DNA from: a virus
Reading direction: 5' to 3' (one strand)
DNA: 64,000 nt
Virus record (IMG/VR): IMGVR_UViG_3300010397_000002
Span: 1-64,000 of that record
Notes under the pieces: generated by a model
The model's input: the letters and a program-made list of their open reading frames with translations, nothing else
Told to the model about the DNA's origin: nothing
The model's database searches: none
Shown: positions 1 to 7,880 of the stretch, one piece after another
Numbering within the stretch: position 1 is the first letter of the stretch
Layout: every line of letters starts with the position of its first letter
Program-made: the position numbers and the translations under genes

Positions 1-1433
1 ACGGCCCAATCTGGCGGCTTTACTGCGGCATCTATTTTAAAATTAAAAGCAAGAATTCTTTGGATAGCAACATCTGTAGCTGTGAACTGAAATACATCTG
101 TTGTAACACCTAAGCTTCTCCATCCTTTTGCCTCAAAATACTGAATACAAACTTTATACTTAGCTCTGGATTTAAATGTGAATTGACTAAGTGAATTCTT
201 CCTTAACAAATCATCTCTTTGAGGCGCAGTTAATGAAGCAAAATCGCCTGGTATGTCACTTCTCCAATCATTAGTAGGATCGGTAACAACAGCAATATCT
301 GTGATATTAAGGTCGGTAGGTATAACCTGTTCATTCAAACAGTCTCCATACACAAATCTATTGTCAATAGCCTCAACCGTTCCAGCTTTAAATGGCACGG
401 TGTCAAAAGGCTGATCAAAATCTTCTTGCGGAATAATCGTATTGTCTGCATCCCCATTATAATATTGCAACCTGGTAAATGAAGCAACTGGTATAGTCTT
501 CCATATTTTCCATAAATCAAGTTCTCCTTCTCGGTAAGCCAGCACAATACTATCTACGGCCATTGCAAATTTAACATTTGAATGGTCAAAATAATTGTAA
601 GACACATTAGCCCCTGGAACATCAAGAATCATCCCCGGAATATCTACCTCAATTGAGGTTATGAATCCTGGCGTATAAACACCAGCAATATTTCTTACAC
701 CTCCCCTTGCTGTAACAGCGGCTTTACTAATCGGGCTAAATCTAGATTTTAATTTACCTTTATAAATATATTGATAAGCAAATTGATAAGCTTTGTTCTT
801 TAGAATTTCAAAATTGTTATGTGTACCATCATCATAAACACGTGGTATTGGGGGCATGATCGGAGACCACTTATGGTGTGATAAATGGAACTCTCTAAAA
901 TTAGAAGCACCATACGTCACAAACATAGCAGCTATTGAATTGACATCAATAAGCCTTGGGTTATTATTCCTGTCGGTGAAGGCCATCCAATTATCAAGCT
1001 TTGCAGCTTTAACAAAATAGGTTGATTCCCAGCCCAAGTCTAACCTTAGTAATTCATAAATGGTATTTGTCGCTACATCCCATTTAGTGATCGTATCGTT
1101 ATTGTTTGAATTCCAATTGAACATGTAAATGCACTGGAATTCATAATCTTCATATCTGCCGATTGTCTTATTTGTTCCCGCAGGAGGAGATCCAGATGTA
1201 ATGCCATCAGGAAGAATGTATGCTGTTATTTGAGTGGTACCTTTTAAATTCTCAAGATCACCAAAATTATCGCCACGGCTAGAACCAATCCTAGCATTCA
1301 AAGCATAACGATAATCTCCTAATTCAAAAGGGGATTTAATACCTGCGGGAGTCGGTAAAGGAGTAACAATGCTGTCGTCTTGATTGAGACTGCCGAACGG
1401 GACAAATACAGATTGTTTATTATTAGTAGCCAT
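1..1433 (-). CDS. Large tail structural protein, partial (runs off left edge)
   Basis: An open frame begins at the ATG at 1433 and reads without a stop to the window edge, giving about 477 visible residues. It starts MATNNKQSVFVPFGSL and then shows beta-rich sequence with many aromatic residues and turns (for example DRNNNPRLIDV). No catalytic motif is visible. It is the last gene seen of the late block, after three small ring/tube candidates. In crAss-like phages this position is held by the large distal tail (muzzle-type) protein, so a tail-tip role is likely. The assignment is by position and character only; the C-terminus is missing. Confidence 0.6.
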   Translation of the reverse strand, partial: MATNNKQSVFVPFGSLNQDDSIVTPLPTPAGIKSPFELGDYRYALNARIGSSRGDNFGDLENLKGTTQITAYILPDGITSGSPPAGTNKTIGRYEDYEFQCIYMFNWNSNNNDTITKWDVATNTIYELLRLDLGWESTYFVKAAKLDNWMAFTDRNNNPRLIDVNSIAAMFVTYGASNFREFHLSHHKWSPIMPPIPRVYDDGTHNNFEILKNKAYQFAYQYIYKGKLKSRFSPISKAAVTARGGVRNIAGVYTPGFITSIEVDIPGMILDVPGANVSYNYFDHSNVKFAMAVDSIVLAYREGELDLWKIWKTIPVASFTRLQYYNGDADNTIIPQEDFDQPFDTVPFKAGTVEAIDNRFVYGDCLNEQVIPTDLNITDIAVVTDPTNDWRSDIPGDFASLTAPQRDDLLRKNSLSQFTFKSRAKYKVCIQYFEAKGWRSLGVTTDVFQFTATDVAIQRILAFNFKIDAAVKPPDWA

Positions 1434-1652
1434 TTATTCTTTTTCATCCACTTCTTCTTCAAGAGGATTTGTTTCGCGATAAGTCTTCTCACAGCAATAT
1501 TTACCAGATTTGTCATAGTATGATTTCTCTAAAATAAAACCATTACTGATCGGCTCAACCGTATATCTTGGCTTTTGAGACATATCTCCGCCTTCAGGTT
1601 TATTGCTTTTAACCTGAGATTTGGCTGAAGACTTGTTAGATTTTATTTTCAT
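1434..1652 (-). CDS. Small late-operon protein, unknown
   Basis: This 72-residue protein ends directly before the ATG of the large tail protein and begins a few bases after its upstream neighbour, so it is part of the late operon. The first 23 residues are Lys/Ser-rich; a second Met (at 1583) begins the better structured part, which has a CC pair and an acidic tail. Function is unknown; a small virion or assembly protein is the simplest guess. Confidence 0.6.
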   Translation of the reverse strand: MKIKSNKSSAKSQVKSNKPEGGDMSQKPRYTVEPISNGFILEKSYYDKSGKYCCEKTYRETNPLEEEVDEKE

Positions 1653-1658
1653 AAACTT

Positions 1659-2429
1659 TTAAAGTTTTGTTGTCATTCTTGCTTGTGATCTGCTCAATGA
1701 AATTAATGTCTTTGGATCTAGATCGTTGTATCTAGCGCGCAACTTTCTTCCTTCGTCAAACAAATCTTTCCCGGCTTCATCCTTTGTGTAATTCGTTGCT
1801 TTTGGATTATTCTTTCTTTCGTAACGATATTCCATATAAGCAAAAATATAATCCTGTTCATAAGGATGGATGATAGTTTCGCCACAAGGATCAATGCCAT
1901 CTGAAATATATTCTAAGTAAACTTGAGGATATGGATAGTCGTAGTCTAAGAATAATTCCTTGCAATTTCCGTTATCAATAACCTTAAAAAATCCTTTACT
2001 TGGCAGTCCACCACCGAATGACATGAAGTTTGATCCATTGAAATTATTGAAGTAATAACCTCCGTACTGATTAAAATCAGTTCCGTTCGGCATATGTTGG
2101 CTAAGAAGTCCTGCGATTGTATTATCTCCAACATGACGTTCAGCGGAAGATAGATCATCGTTCAGCGCGAGGGTAATTACGTACTGACCTCTTTTAATTC
2201 CGATCTTCAGCCAATCAACGAAATCAGCAGGTAGCACTACTGTTTTCCGTTCTGTTACCGTTAATAGTTTTGTGCATGGTTGCTGGAAGATGTCGAAACG
2301 AATTTCTTTAACAGCTTTAATAGCCCACTTCAATGACTTCTGATAGAATGATGAATGTAACTCGTTTTCATCAAGAAAATCGTCGCAAATTGCGGACAGA
2401 GAATAGTAGCGTGATTTATCTAAACTCAT
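1659..2429 (-). CDS. Ring/tail-tube candidate protein
   Basis: This 256-residue protein overlaps the stop of the upstream gene (ATGA type) and is translated in the late operon. An N-terminal helical half is followed by a beta segment (VVLPADFVDWLKIGI), a Gly/Asn/Phe-rich loop near residues 120-145 and a helical C-terminus with SRSQAR. Size, order and this mixed pattern fit the ring or tail-tubular proteins below the portal of podovirus-type tails, as in crAss-like phages. No enzymatic motif is seen. A collar or adaptor protein is equally possible. Confidence 0.6.
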   Translation of the reverse strand: MSLDKSRYYSLSAICDDFLDENELHSSFYQKSLKWAIKAVKEIRFDIFQQPCTKLLTVTERKTVVLPADFVDWLKIGIKRGQYVITLALNDDLSSAERHVGDNTIAGLLSQHMPNGTDFNQYGGYYFNNFNGSNFMSFGGGLPSKGFFKVIDNGNCKELFLDYDYPYPQVYLEYISDGIDPCGETIIHPYEQDYIFAYMEYRYERKNNPKATNYTKDEAGKDLFDEGRKLRARYNDLDPKTLISLSRSQARMTTKL

Positions 2430-3076
2430 GCGGCCACATCTTTAGCATCCCTAACCTGATCAGTTTGACCAGTTCGTTTCATTACAAAGTATTTTATCGC
2501 AAGAGCGATCACTTCTCCTTCTTTGTTTGCCGGCACTGGATATGCAGCCGTATCAGTTATATCAGCAGCACTTCTTATAACAAGCCTCAACCCAACATTT
2601 CCGTATTTCTTTTTAACACCACATGAGGTAAAGTAAAATCTTGTTCCTTGTGGATACCCACCAAGTCTACCTTGTAATCCACCGGCCTGTTGACTTTTAA
2701 ATCTTCTGTACTCCTGATGAGTCATAATTATCACAGAATGATCATCGCTATTTTGTCTAAATTTAAGCGGCCAAATTTCATCTATACCTCTATTCTTTGG
2801 TAACTCAACATAATTAGAAGGAAAATCAAAATAACTTGGTAGTTCATTATCTTGATCTGTAACAACTACCTCTGGCCAAGTTGTAACAAAATGTTCAGCT
2901 ACATGCTGCCCAGTAAATTTCCAATTATCAAAATAATCAGCCTCAGCCATCCTATTCACAATATCATCCACAACAGGAAAAACTTCCCGTTCCTGAATCT
3001 TAAAGTCAAGGTTCGGGTAATCATCTTGAAGTCCAAGAATCACTCGTTGCGCATAATATAGTTTCGTTTTTATCAT
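2426..3076 (-). CDS. Ring/tail-adaptor candidate protein
   Basis: A 216-residue protein whose start overlaps the stop of the upstream gene and whose stop overlaps the next start, so it is translationally coupled on both sides. It contains FDFPSNYVELPKNRGIDEIWPL in pattern similar to its neighbour (a proline-flanked beta stretch after a helical N-terminus) and a hydrophobic C-terminal helix. It is one of three consecutive proteins of similar size (214, 216, 256 aa) which together look like stacked ring proteins of a short tail. Function is inferred from position only. Confidence 0.6.
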   Translation of the reverse strand: MIKTKLYYAQRVILGLQDDYPNLDFKIQEREVFPVVDDIVNRMAEADYFDNWKFTGQHVAEHFVTTWPEVVVTDQDNELPSYFDFPSNYVELPKNRGIDEIWPLKFRQNSDDHSVIIMTHQEYRRFKSQQAGGLQGRLGGYPQGTRFYFTSCGVKKKYGNVGLRLVIRSAADITDTAAYPVPANKEGEVIALAIKYFVMKRTGQTDQVRDAKDVAA

Positions 3077-3717
3077 GTGCCCTGAGCTTGTTTGGTTTGT
3101 GAGTACTGCAATATCATCTCCTTATTAAGGTTGATGCCTACCTTCTCAAGTATCATTGCGGTAATATCCATCATACTGATTAATCCTAGTGTGAAATCTG
3201 TCGATGTTGCTGCATTATACACAGGCACATCATTCACTACGTTGTATCCCCAAATTGGGTCATTCGGATATTTGATATACTGAAGCTTGAACGATCCAAT
3301 TGAATAAGGATCAATGAAGCCATATGGATTATTAAAAATGATGTATGGATACGCTTCCGTTGGCGGCAGAATAACATTCTTTTTAATGAATGGATATTCA
3401 TCGCTTTGTATCTCAACAATAGAAGAAAAATCATTCTTCTGCCAGGAGTCAGGCCACATAAATCCTGATGGGTAAACAAAGTCACCATTCGCGTTTATTG
3501 GGATGGTAATTGGCCCATAAAGAAATGGTCTCAAATCAACATCGGTTCTCCTGTTTGATTTATAAGCTGGTGATGGCTGGCGAAGATTACCAAGTCTTGT
3601 TGTAACAAATTCTAATTGACAGTTTTTAGCCAATAAATTAAATTGGGCAGGAGGTAAATATCCCCTGCCGTTTTTATCTGAAATGTAATTTACAAGTTGG
3701 TAAACCTCGTCTATCAT
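3073..3717 (-). CDS. Ring/tail-adaptor candidate protein
   Basis: A 214-residue late protein, the first of three coupled ring-sized genes. The N-terminus (IDEVYQLVNYISDKNGRGY) is helical, followed by a Pro/Tyr-rich beta region with YPYIIFNNPYGFIDPYS and a helical C-terminus. This arrangement of N-terminal helix and beta core recurs in the next two genes, which suggests a shared fold. No catalytic residues are evident. It probably forms part of the portal-proximal tail. Confidence 0.6.
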   Translation of the reverse strand: MIDEVYQLVNYISDKNGRGYLPPAQFNLLAKNCQLEFVTTRLGNLRQPSPAYKSNRRTDVDLRPFLYGPITIPINANGDFVYPSGFMWPDSWQKNDFSSIVEIQSDEYPFIKKNVILPPTEAYPYIIFNNPYGFIDPYSIGSFKLQYIKYPNDPIWGYNVVNDVPVYNAATSTDFTLGLISMMDITAMILEKVGINLNKEMILQYSQTKQAQGT

Positions 3718-3720
3718 TTT

Positions 3721-4170
3721 TTAGTCAGGTTTAATAGCTTGAGGATCAAGTTTTGACTCTGATAATGCTGGATCATTCTTTTCATCAAGAACAATTCCAT
3801 TAAAGTATTGGTACCACATTGCCTCTAAGAATGGCGGCAATTCAGTAGCGAAGTGAGTCTCGATCTCAATTTCTTTTCTGCCTAGTTCACGTAAACTCTT
3901 TTGCAACTCTTTTGCTTTAGCAGGATCAATTACGTATGATCGCTTATCTTCACCAAGAGCAAAAGTTTTTGTCTTTTCATCAATCAGTGCACAATCTACC
4001 CGCACTTCATTTTCTGCATCTGCGTAATCCTCAAATAATGCTGTCGTTTTCTTTAAAGTTTTTTCTAACGCATAATGCAATTTTGTTCTGTCTGGATTTC
4101 GGTTGATGTAGTTTTGAGCTGCATTTCTGAAATCAAGAAGTTCAGTGTTTGTAATTTTTTTGGTTGCCAT
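3721..4170 (-). CDS. Late-operon protein, unknown (149 aa)
   Basis: A highly charged, mostly helical protein (MATKKITNTELLDFRN) with a long amphipathic middle rich in Lys and Glu and a C-terminus containing ALSESKLDPQAIKPD. It lies between the tailspike and the ring candidates and is separated from the next gene by only three bases. The charge pattern suits a small assembly or chaperone-type protein, but I recognise no family. Confidence 0.55.
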   Translation of the reverse strand: MATKKITNTELLDFRNAAQNYINRNPDRTKLHYALEKTLKKTTALFEDYADAENEVRVDCALIDEKTKTFALGEDKRSYVIDPAKAKELQKSLRELGRKEIEIETHFATELPPFLEAMWYQYFNGIVLDEKNDPALSESKLDPQAIKPD

Positions 4171-4200
4171 AATTATTTGTTTTAATTTATTTTATTTTGA

Positions 4201-6948
4201 TTAAGGTGTAGGCTGAACGATAAACCAGTTAAATGTACTTGTGTCAGCCGCGTTCGTGCTTGTTACAGTAAAAGAGGTTCCTGAACTTATTGTGTAAGAA
4301 AGAAATCCCTGAGTTCCTCCAGGTGTTGATACAGTTACAAATATTCTAGACCCAGTTATAGCTTTAGTGGTATTTACCGTCAATGTTCCAGCTACCAATG
4401 TTCCAACTCCTAACGTAGCATTAGTGCCCTCTTTAACAAAGAGGCCATTGCCAGCAGTTACCATTGCTATGCTACCATCTGTACCTATTGCGTAGTTATT
4501 AGTTAATGCGCCATTAGTCCCTGCGGCAGCGTCCTCTACATAAAGTCCATAAGGATTAGTAACAGTACGAGTACCTGATGTACCAGCATAAGTAACCCTC
4601 TTTATCCAAAAATTCCTTTGTGTTGCAGTTGTTCCGCTAGCTGCTGTTTGGATTGCTCCATCAAATCTAAAGTTTGGAAACTCTGTGGCGGTTGTCATGC
4701 CAGTACTTGCCCCAGGAGTTGCTATTAAAGTAGGTATCCAAGACACAGTTAAAACTGGTTGAGTAAGGTTAAGTAATGCAGTAGGTGAAGTCGCTAATGT
4801 GCCTGATCCCCCAATTATAGTATTCACCCCTAAGTTAAACCTAGTTCCAGCAGTCTGCCAAATATTAACCAATGATCCAGCATTCAAAACGTATCTATAA
4901 TTTAAGCTGCTATTCGTGGCGCCATTGGTTGTAGTTATATCTAATAACATTCTTCTTTCACTTGAACCTGTGCCAAGGGATGAATTTAAAACCTGGAAAG
5001 AGCCAACCGCATTAGCTGTACCTGTTTGATTAGTTATCAAACTAAGCCCGGCTTGTTTAGTATCATTAGATGTGGTCAATCCAGTGCTAATCTGGAAATC
5101 AGCATTAACATTATTCGCTGCACTAAATCCAGCGGCATTAACATAACCACCAGCTGTATTTGAATTATTAGCTATATATCTATCTGATGGAAGTAAATAA
5201 AGATTTGCTCCACCTGTATATGTAGATGCCAATGTACTAAGAGCGGTATTTGTAAATCTAAGTACACCAGTTGCAAGATTACTGGCGTCTGTAAAAAGAG
5301 TATTTGAGTCAAACCATTTTCCCCTTGCGTCATTTTCTACATGCATTGTAATATTAACAGGGACATTTTTAAGAGAACTACCATCAAAAATTATTTGAGT
5401 ATGTCCCGCATGTGATAGTATTTCCCCATCAGTTGAAAATGAAGATCCCCAAATTACATAATTATTATAGTTCCCAATCGCATAAGGTAAGTCAAGTCTT
5501 GTATGTTCGCCAATATTCCACCCATATTCAAATCCTGAAGCACATCCTCTACTTACAATGTTTGGACCATCATTTAATATCGTTGACACGTAAAAACCAT
5601 ATGTATTAGATCCTAAAGCAGTTGTCGAATTATCAAGCGGAACATCTATGTATGCAGTACAGTTATATATTGATATTGTTGCAAAGTTCTTACCAGAAAA
5701 CCCACTTATGTAGGGTGCGTGAGCGCCATTGTTAGTATAACAACGAATACCAAAATCTTGTAATACAATCTCATTAAACCCAAAAGCCTGATAACTTCCT
5801 GTAGGTCCTATCCCTCCAAAAACTCCAGATATTGCTCCTGATGTTGCGATCCTTGTTGAATAAAATAATGTTCCAGACCACGATATTTTAGTGTATCCAG
5901 GCAAAACTGATCCTTCGCCCTTTAAATTAATAGCAATTCTGTTCGAATTTGCATCAGATGTTTGAGGAAAATATATCTGACAATTAGGATTTGCACCTCC
6001 TACGCTAGATTGTAATGCCCCATCTATAATATAGATCCCCAATGGGGCAAATACCGTTCCTCCATTATTTGCAGAACATGCATTCAAAGCCGCTTGTATT
6101 GCCGCTGTATCGTCAGTGCCCCAAACTATATTTGAAGTTGTTACAGAAGTAGAAGCATTTGCAGCCAATGTTACTTGTGTTGGAGATGTATATGTTAAGA
6201 TAGTGGTTTTCAATGGTGCACCTGCTGCACCTGCACCAGACACAAGAATGATTTTGCCAACATCAGTGGACGCAAAAACGGCTCCGGCAGCACTAGTTAA
6301 AATTGCCGTTCCGCTTGTTATCGTGCCATCATTAACAGTGCTTACCTTACCATCATGGACAGCACCAAAATATTCTACATTAAAAATTTTTTCAACGCTT
6401 CTCTCTAAAGCTTCGTCAGATTCAGTCACATACCATACCGAATTGCTTGCTTTATATTGAAAATTTAATGTTCTCCCAAGCCTAGTGAGAGTAGTTGAAG
6501 TAGGCCCTGTTGTTCTATTGATATGATCACTACCACCCAGTGCTACAGTTATTGTGAAAGATGTAGCATTTGAAGGCTTAACTAACTTAACACCTACTCT
6601 AGTCCCATCAGCAGGAGCAGTTGGAATTGTTACTGTGAATGCTGAAATTGTCCCATCACATAAAACCAGATCGCCTGCAACTGCTATATAATTTGCTGTC
6701 TTTTCAGTAGTAGGTGTCAGTTTAGTTCCAGATGATGACCATGTTAATCCACCAGATCCATCATTAGTTAATACTCCAGAACTATTAGTTGGCCATCCAA
6801 CAATTCCGGTTACTGGTGGCAATCCAGTGGCATTTGTTAAAACTAATCCAGTTCCATTTAGAGCATTATATAATTCTGTAAAATTTCCATTTATCTTGCC
6901 CCTTGCCGAAGCTCCAGAATCTCCATTATTAACAATTTGCTGTGCCAT
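4201..6948 (-). CDS. Tailspike/tail fibre with beta-helix (pectate-lyase-3-like) domain
   Basis: A 915-residue late protein. The N-terminus (VNNGDSGASARGKINGNF) is a common phage tail-fibre attachment motif. Around residues 190-310 lies a typical pectate_lyase_3/GH28-type entry, with FNVEYFGAVHDG, then GTDDTAAIQAALNAC and GGTVFAPLGIYII, leading into a long right-handed beta-helix region rich in Asn, Thr and Gly. The C-terminal third is repetitive and Thr/Gly/Ala-rich. The protein likely binds and may cleave a host surface polysaccharide; the catalytic residues cannot be fixed from sequence alone. It sits between the second fibre gene and the ring candidates. Confidence 0.8.
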   Translation of the reverse strand: MAQQIVNNGDSGASARGKINGNFTELYNALNGTGLVLTNATGLPPVTGIVGWPTNSSGVLTNDGSGGLTWSSSGTKLTPTTEKTANYIAVAGDLVLCDGTISAFTVTIPTAPADGTRVGVKLVKPSNATSFTITVALGGSDHINRTTGPTSTTLTRLGRTLNFQYKASNSVWYVTESDEALERSVEKIFNVEYFGAVHDGKVSTVNDGTITSGTAILTSAAGAVFASTDVGKIILVSGAGAAGAPLKTTILTYTSPTQVTLAANASTSVTTSNIVWGTDDTAAIQAALNACSANNGGTVFAPLGIYIIDGALQSSVGGANPNCQIYFPQTSDANSNRIAINLKGEGSVLPGYTKISWSGTLFYSTRIATSGAISGVFGGIGPTGSYQAFGFNEIVLQDFGIRCYTNNGAHAPYISGFSGKNFATISIYNCTAYIDVPLDNSTTALGSNTYGFYVSTILNDGPNIVSRGCASGFEYGWNIGEHTRLDLPYAIGNYNNYVIWGSSFSTDGEILSHAGHTQIIFDGSSLKNVPVNITMHVENDARGKWFDSNTLFTDASNLATGVLRFTNTALSTLASTYTGGANLYLLPSDRYIANNSNTAGGYVNAAGFSAANNVNADFQISTGLTTSNDTKQAGLSLITNQTGTANAVGSFQVLNSSLGTGSSERRMLLDITTTNGATNSSLNYRYVLNAGSLVNIWQTAGTRFNLGVNTIIGGSGTLATSPTALLNLTQPVLTVSWIPTLIATPGASTGMTTATEFPNFRFDGAIQTAASGTTATQRNFWIKRVTYAGTSGTRTVTNPYGLYVEDAAAGTNGALTNNYAIGTDGSIAMVTAGNGLFVKEGTNATLGVGTLVAGTLTVNTTKAITGSRIFVTVSTPGGTQGFLSYTISSGTSFTVTSTNAADTSTFNWFIVQPTP

Positions 6949-6966
6949 TATATCTTCAGTTAAAGA

Positions 6967-7107
6967 TTAGTCAATCCAAAAATCTTCATCATGCCAACTG
7001 CCAGAATCGTCCCAAAATCCAGTCCTTAATATCCAGTCATCTCCTGGAGTTGAGCCTGATCCAGCACCACTCTCTAAAATTACAATTGTAATAACTGGTG
7101 AAAACAT
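6967..7107 (-). CDS. Very small late protein, Trp/Asp-rich (46 aa)
   Basis: ATG at 7107, stop TAA at 6967-6969. The protein starts with a short hydrophobic beta-like segment (MFSPVITIVILESG), then a Gly/Ser linker and a Trp/Asp-rich end with repeated FWDDSGSWHDEDFW. It lies 18 bases before the tailspike start, in the same direction. It may be a small fibre-associated virion protein; function is not known. Confidence 0.5.
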   Translation of the reverse strand: MFSPVITIVILESGAGSGSTPGDDWILRTGFWDDSGSWHDEDFWID

Positions 7108-7165
7108 CTGATTATGGCTTATAAATCATGAAATTAAGAAGAATCCATAATTATTTCTAACCTTA

Positions 7166-7197
7166 TTTTGGATGTTACGTATATGTCTGTATATTCG
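7166..7197 (+). promoter_or_regulatory. Bacteroidota-type promoter for the plus-strand insert
   Basis: TTTG at 7167-7170, 19 bases, then TATATTCG at 7190-7197, one mismatch from TAnnTTTG. Transcription would start close to 7201-7205, at the ATG of the next gene, so the mRNA may be leaderless. Confidence 0.5.
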
Positions 7198-7204
7198 TAA
7201 TACT

Positions 7205-7393
7205 ATGCGCATAATCAGAGTTTTATTAAAGAATGGGACAGAGAAATTTTACTCTTCACTAGATGTGGCCTTGTCATGGTTGCCTGGACACAAGAGAGCA
7301 ACTGTCGACTACCATCTTCAAAGGAAAAAAAAACCTTATAAAACTGATGAACTGACTTTGACAAGAATAAACGTAACCAATAAAAAAAAATGA
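7205..7393 (+). CDS. Small basic protein, unknown (62 aa)
   Basis: The start at 7205 (MRIIRVLLKNGTEKF) was preferred over an ATG at 7172 because a good promoter lies between them. The protein is basic, with GHKRATVDYHLQRKKK, and ends by overlapping the ATG of the metalloprotease gene (ATGA), so the two are coupled. It lies on the strand opposite the late genes, like a moron. The function is unknown; nucleic-acid binding is possible from the charge. Confidence 0.5.
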   Translation: MRIIRVLLKNGTEKFYSSLDVALSWLPGHKRATVDYHLQRKKKPYKTDELTLTRINVTNKKK

Positions 7394-7875
7394 AAACTAC
7401 AATTCTCTCTATTTTGATTTTAGTAATGATGAGTTCGTGTGCTGATTTTGTGGATGATGATTATACGATAATTCCAAAATGGACTCGCCCACATATTCAT
7501 GAATTCTTCAGAATAGCAAAAAGTAAAAACTTAAATATTGATTCTGTTGGATTAAAGATTTTTTATAAAAAATTTAGTGGCACTATACTTGCAAACTCAA
7601 CACCTGATGATAAGATTATTAGAATAGACACAACTACATTAAGTTGGAAACTTTATCGAGAAGCTTTAATATTCCATGAGTTAGGTCATGTTTATCTTCA
7701 TCGCGGGCATAGAGATGACTTTTTTGTTAGCGGAAGGCCAAAATCCATAATGAATTCAATTCAATTACCAATATATACAGACAGCACTTCTCTATCAACA
7801 AATCCTGATTATAGAAAATATTATATCAATGAATTATTTAATGAGAATGAACCGACTCCATATTGGGATAAATGA
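7390..7875 (+). CDS. Predicted zinc-metalloprotease lipoprotein
   Basis: A 161-residue protein with a hydrophobic N-terminal segment (residues 3-15) and lipobox MSSC, so it should be lipidated and anchored in a membrane. The HELGHVYLHRGH motif near residue 97 is a zincin active-site pattern (HExxH with a further His). It is likely expressed from infected or lysogenised cells rather than packed, since it lies on the strand opposite the tail genes. Possible roles are cleavage of a surface protein, superinfection exclusion or help with lysis. Family beyond zincin is not recognised. Confidence 0.65.
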   Translation: MKTTILSILILVMMSSCADFVDDDYTIIPKWTRPHIHEFFRIAKSKNLNIDSVGLKIFYKKFSGTILANSTPDDKIIRIDTTTLSWKLYREALIFHELGHVYLHRGHRDDFFVSGRPKSIMNSIQLPIYTDSTSLSTNPDYRKYYINELFNENEPTPYWDK

Positions 7876-7880
7876 TGTAT

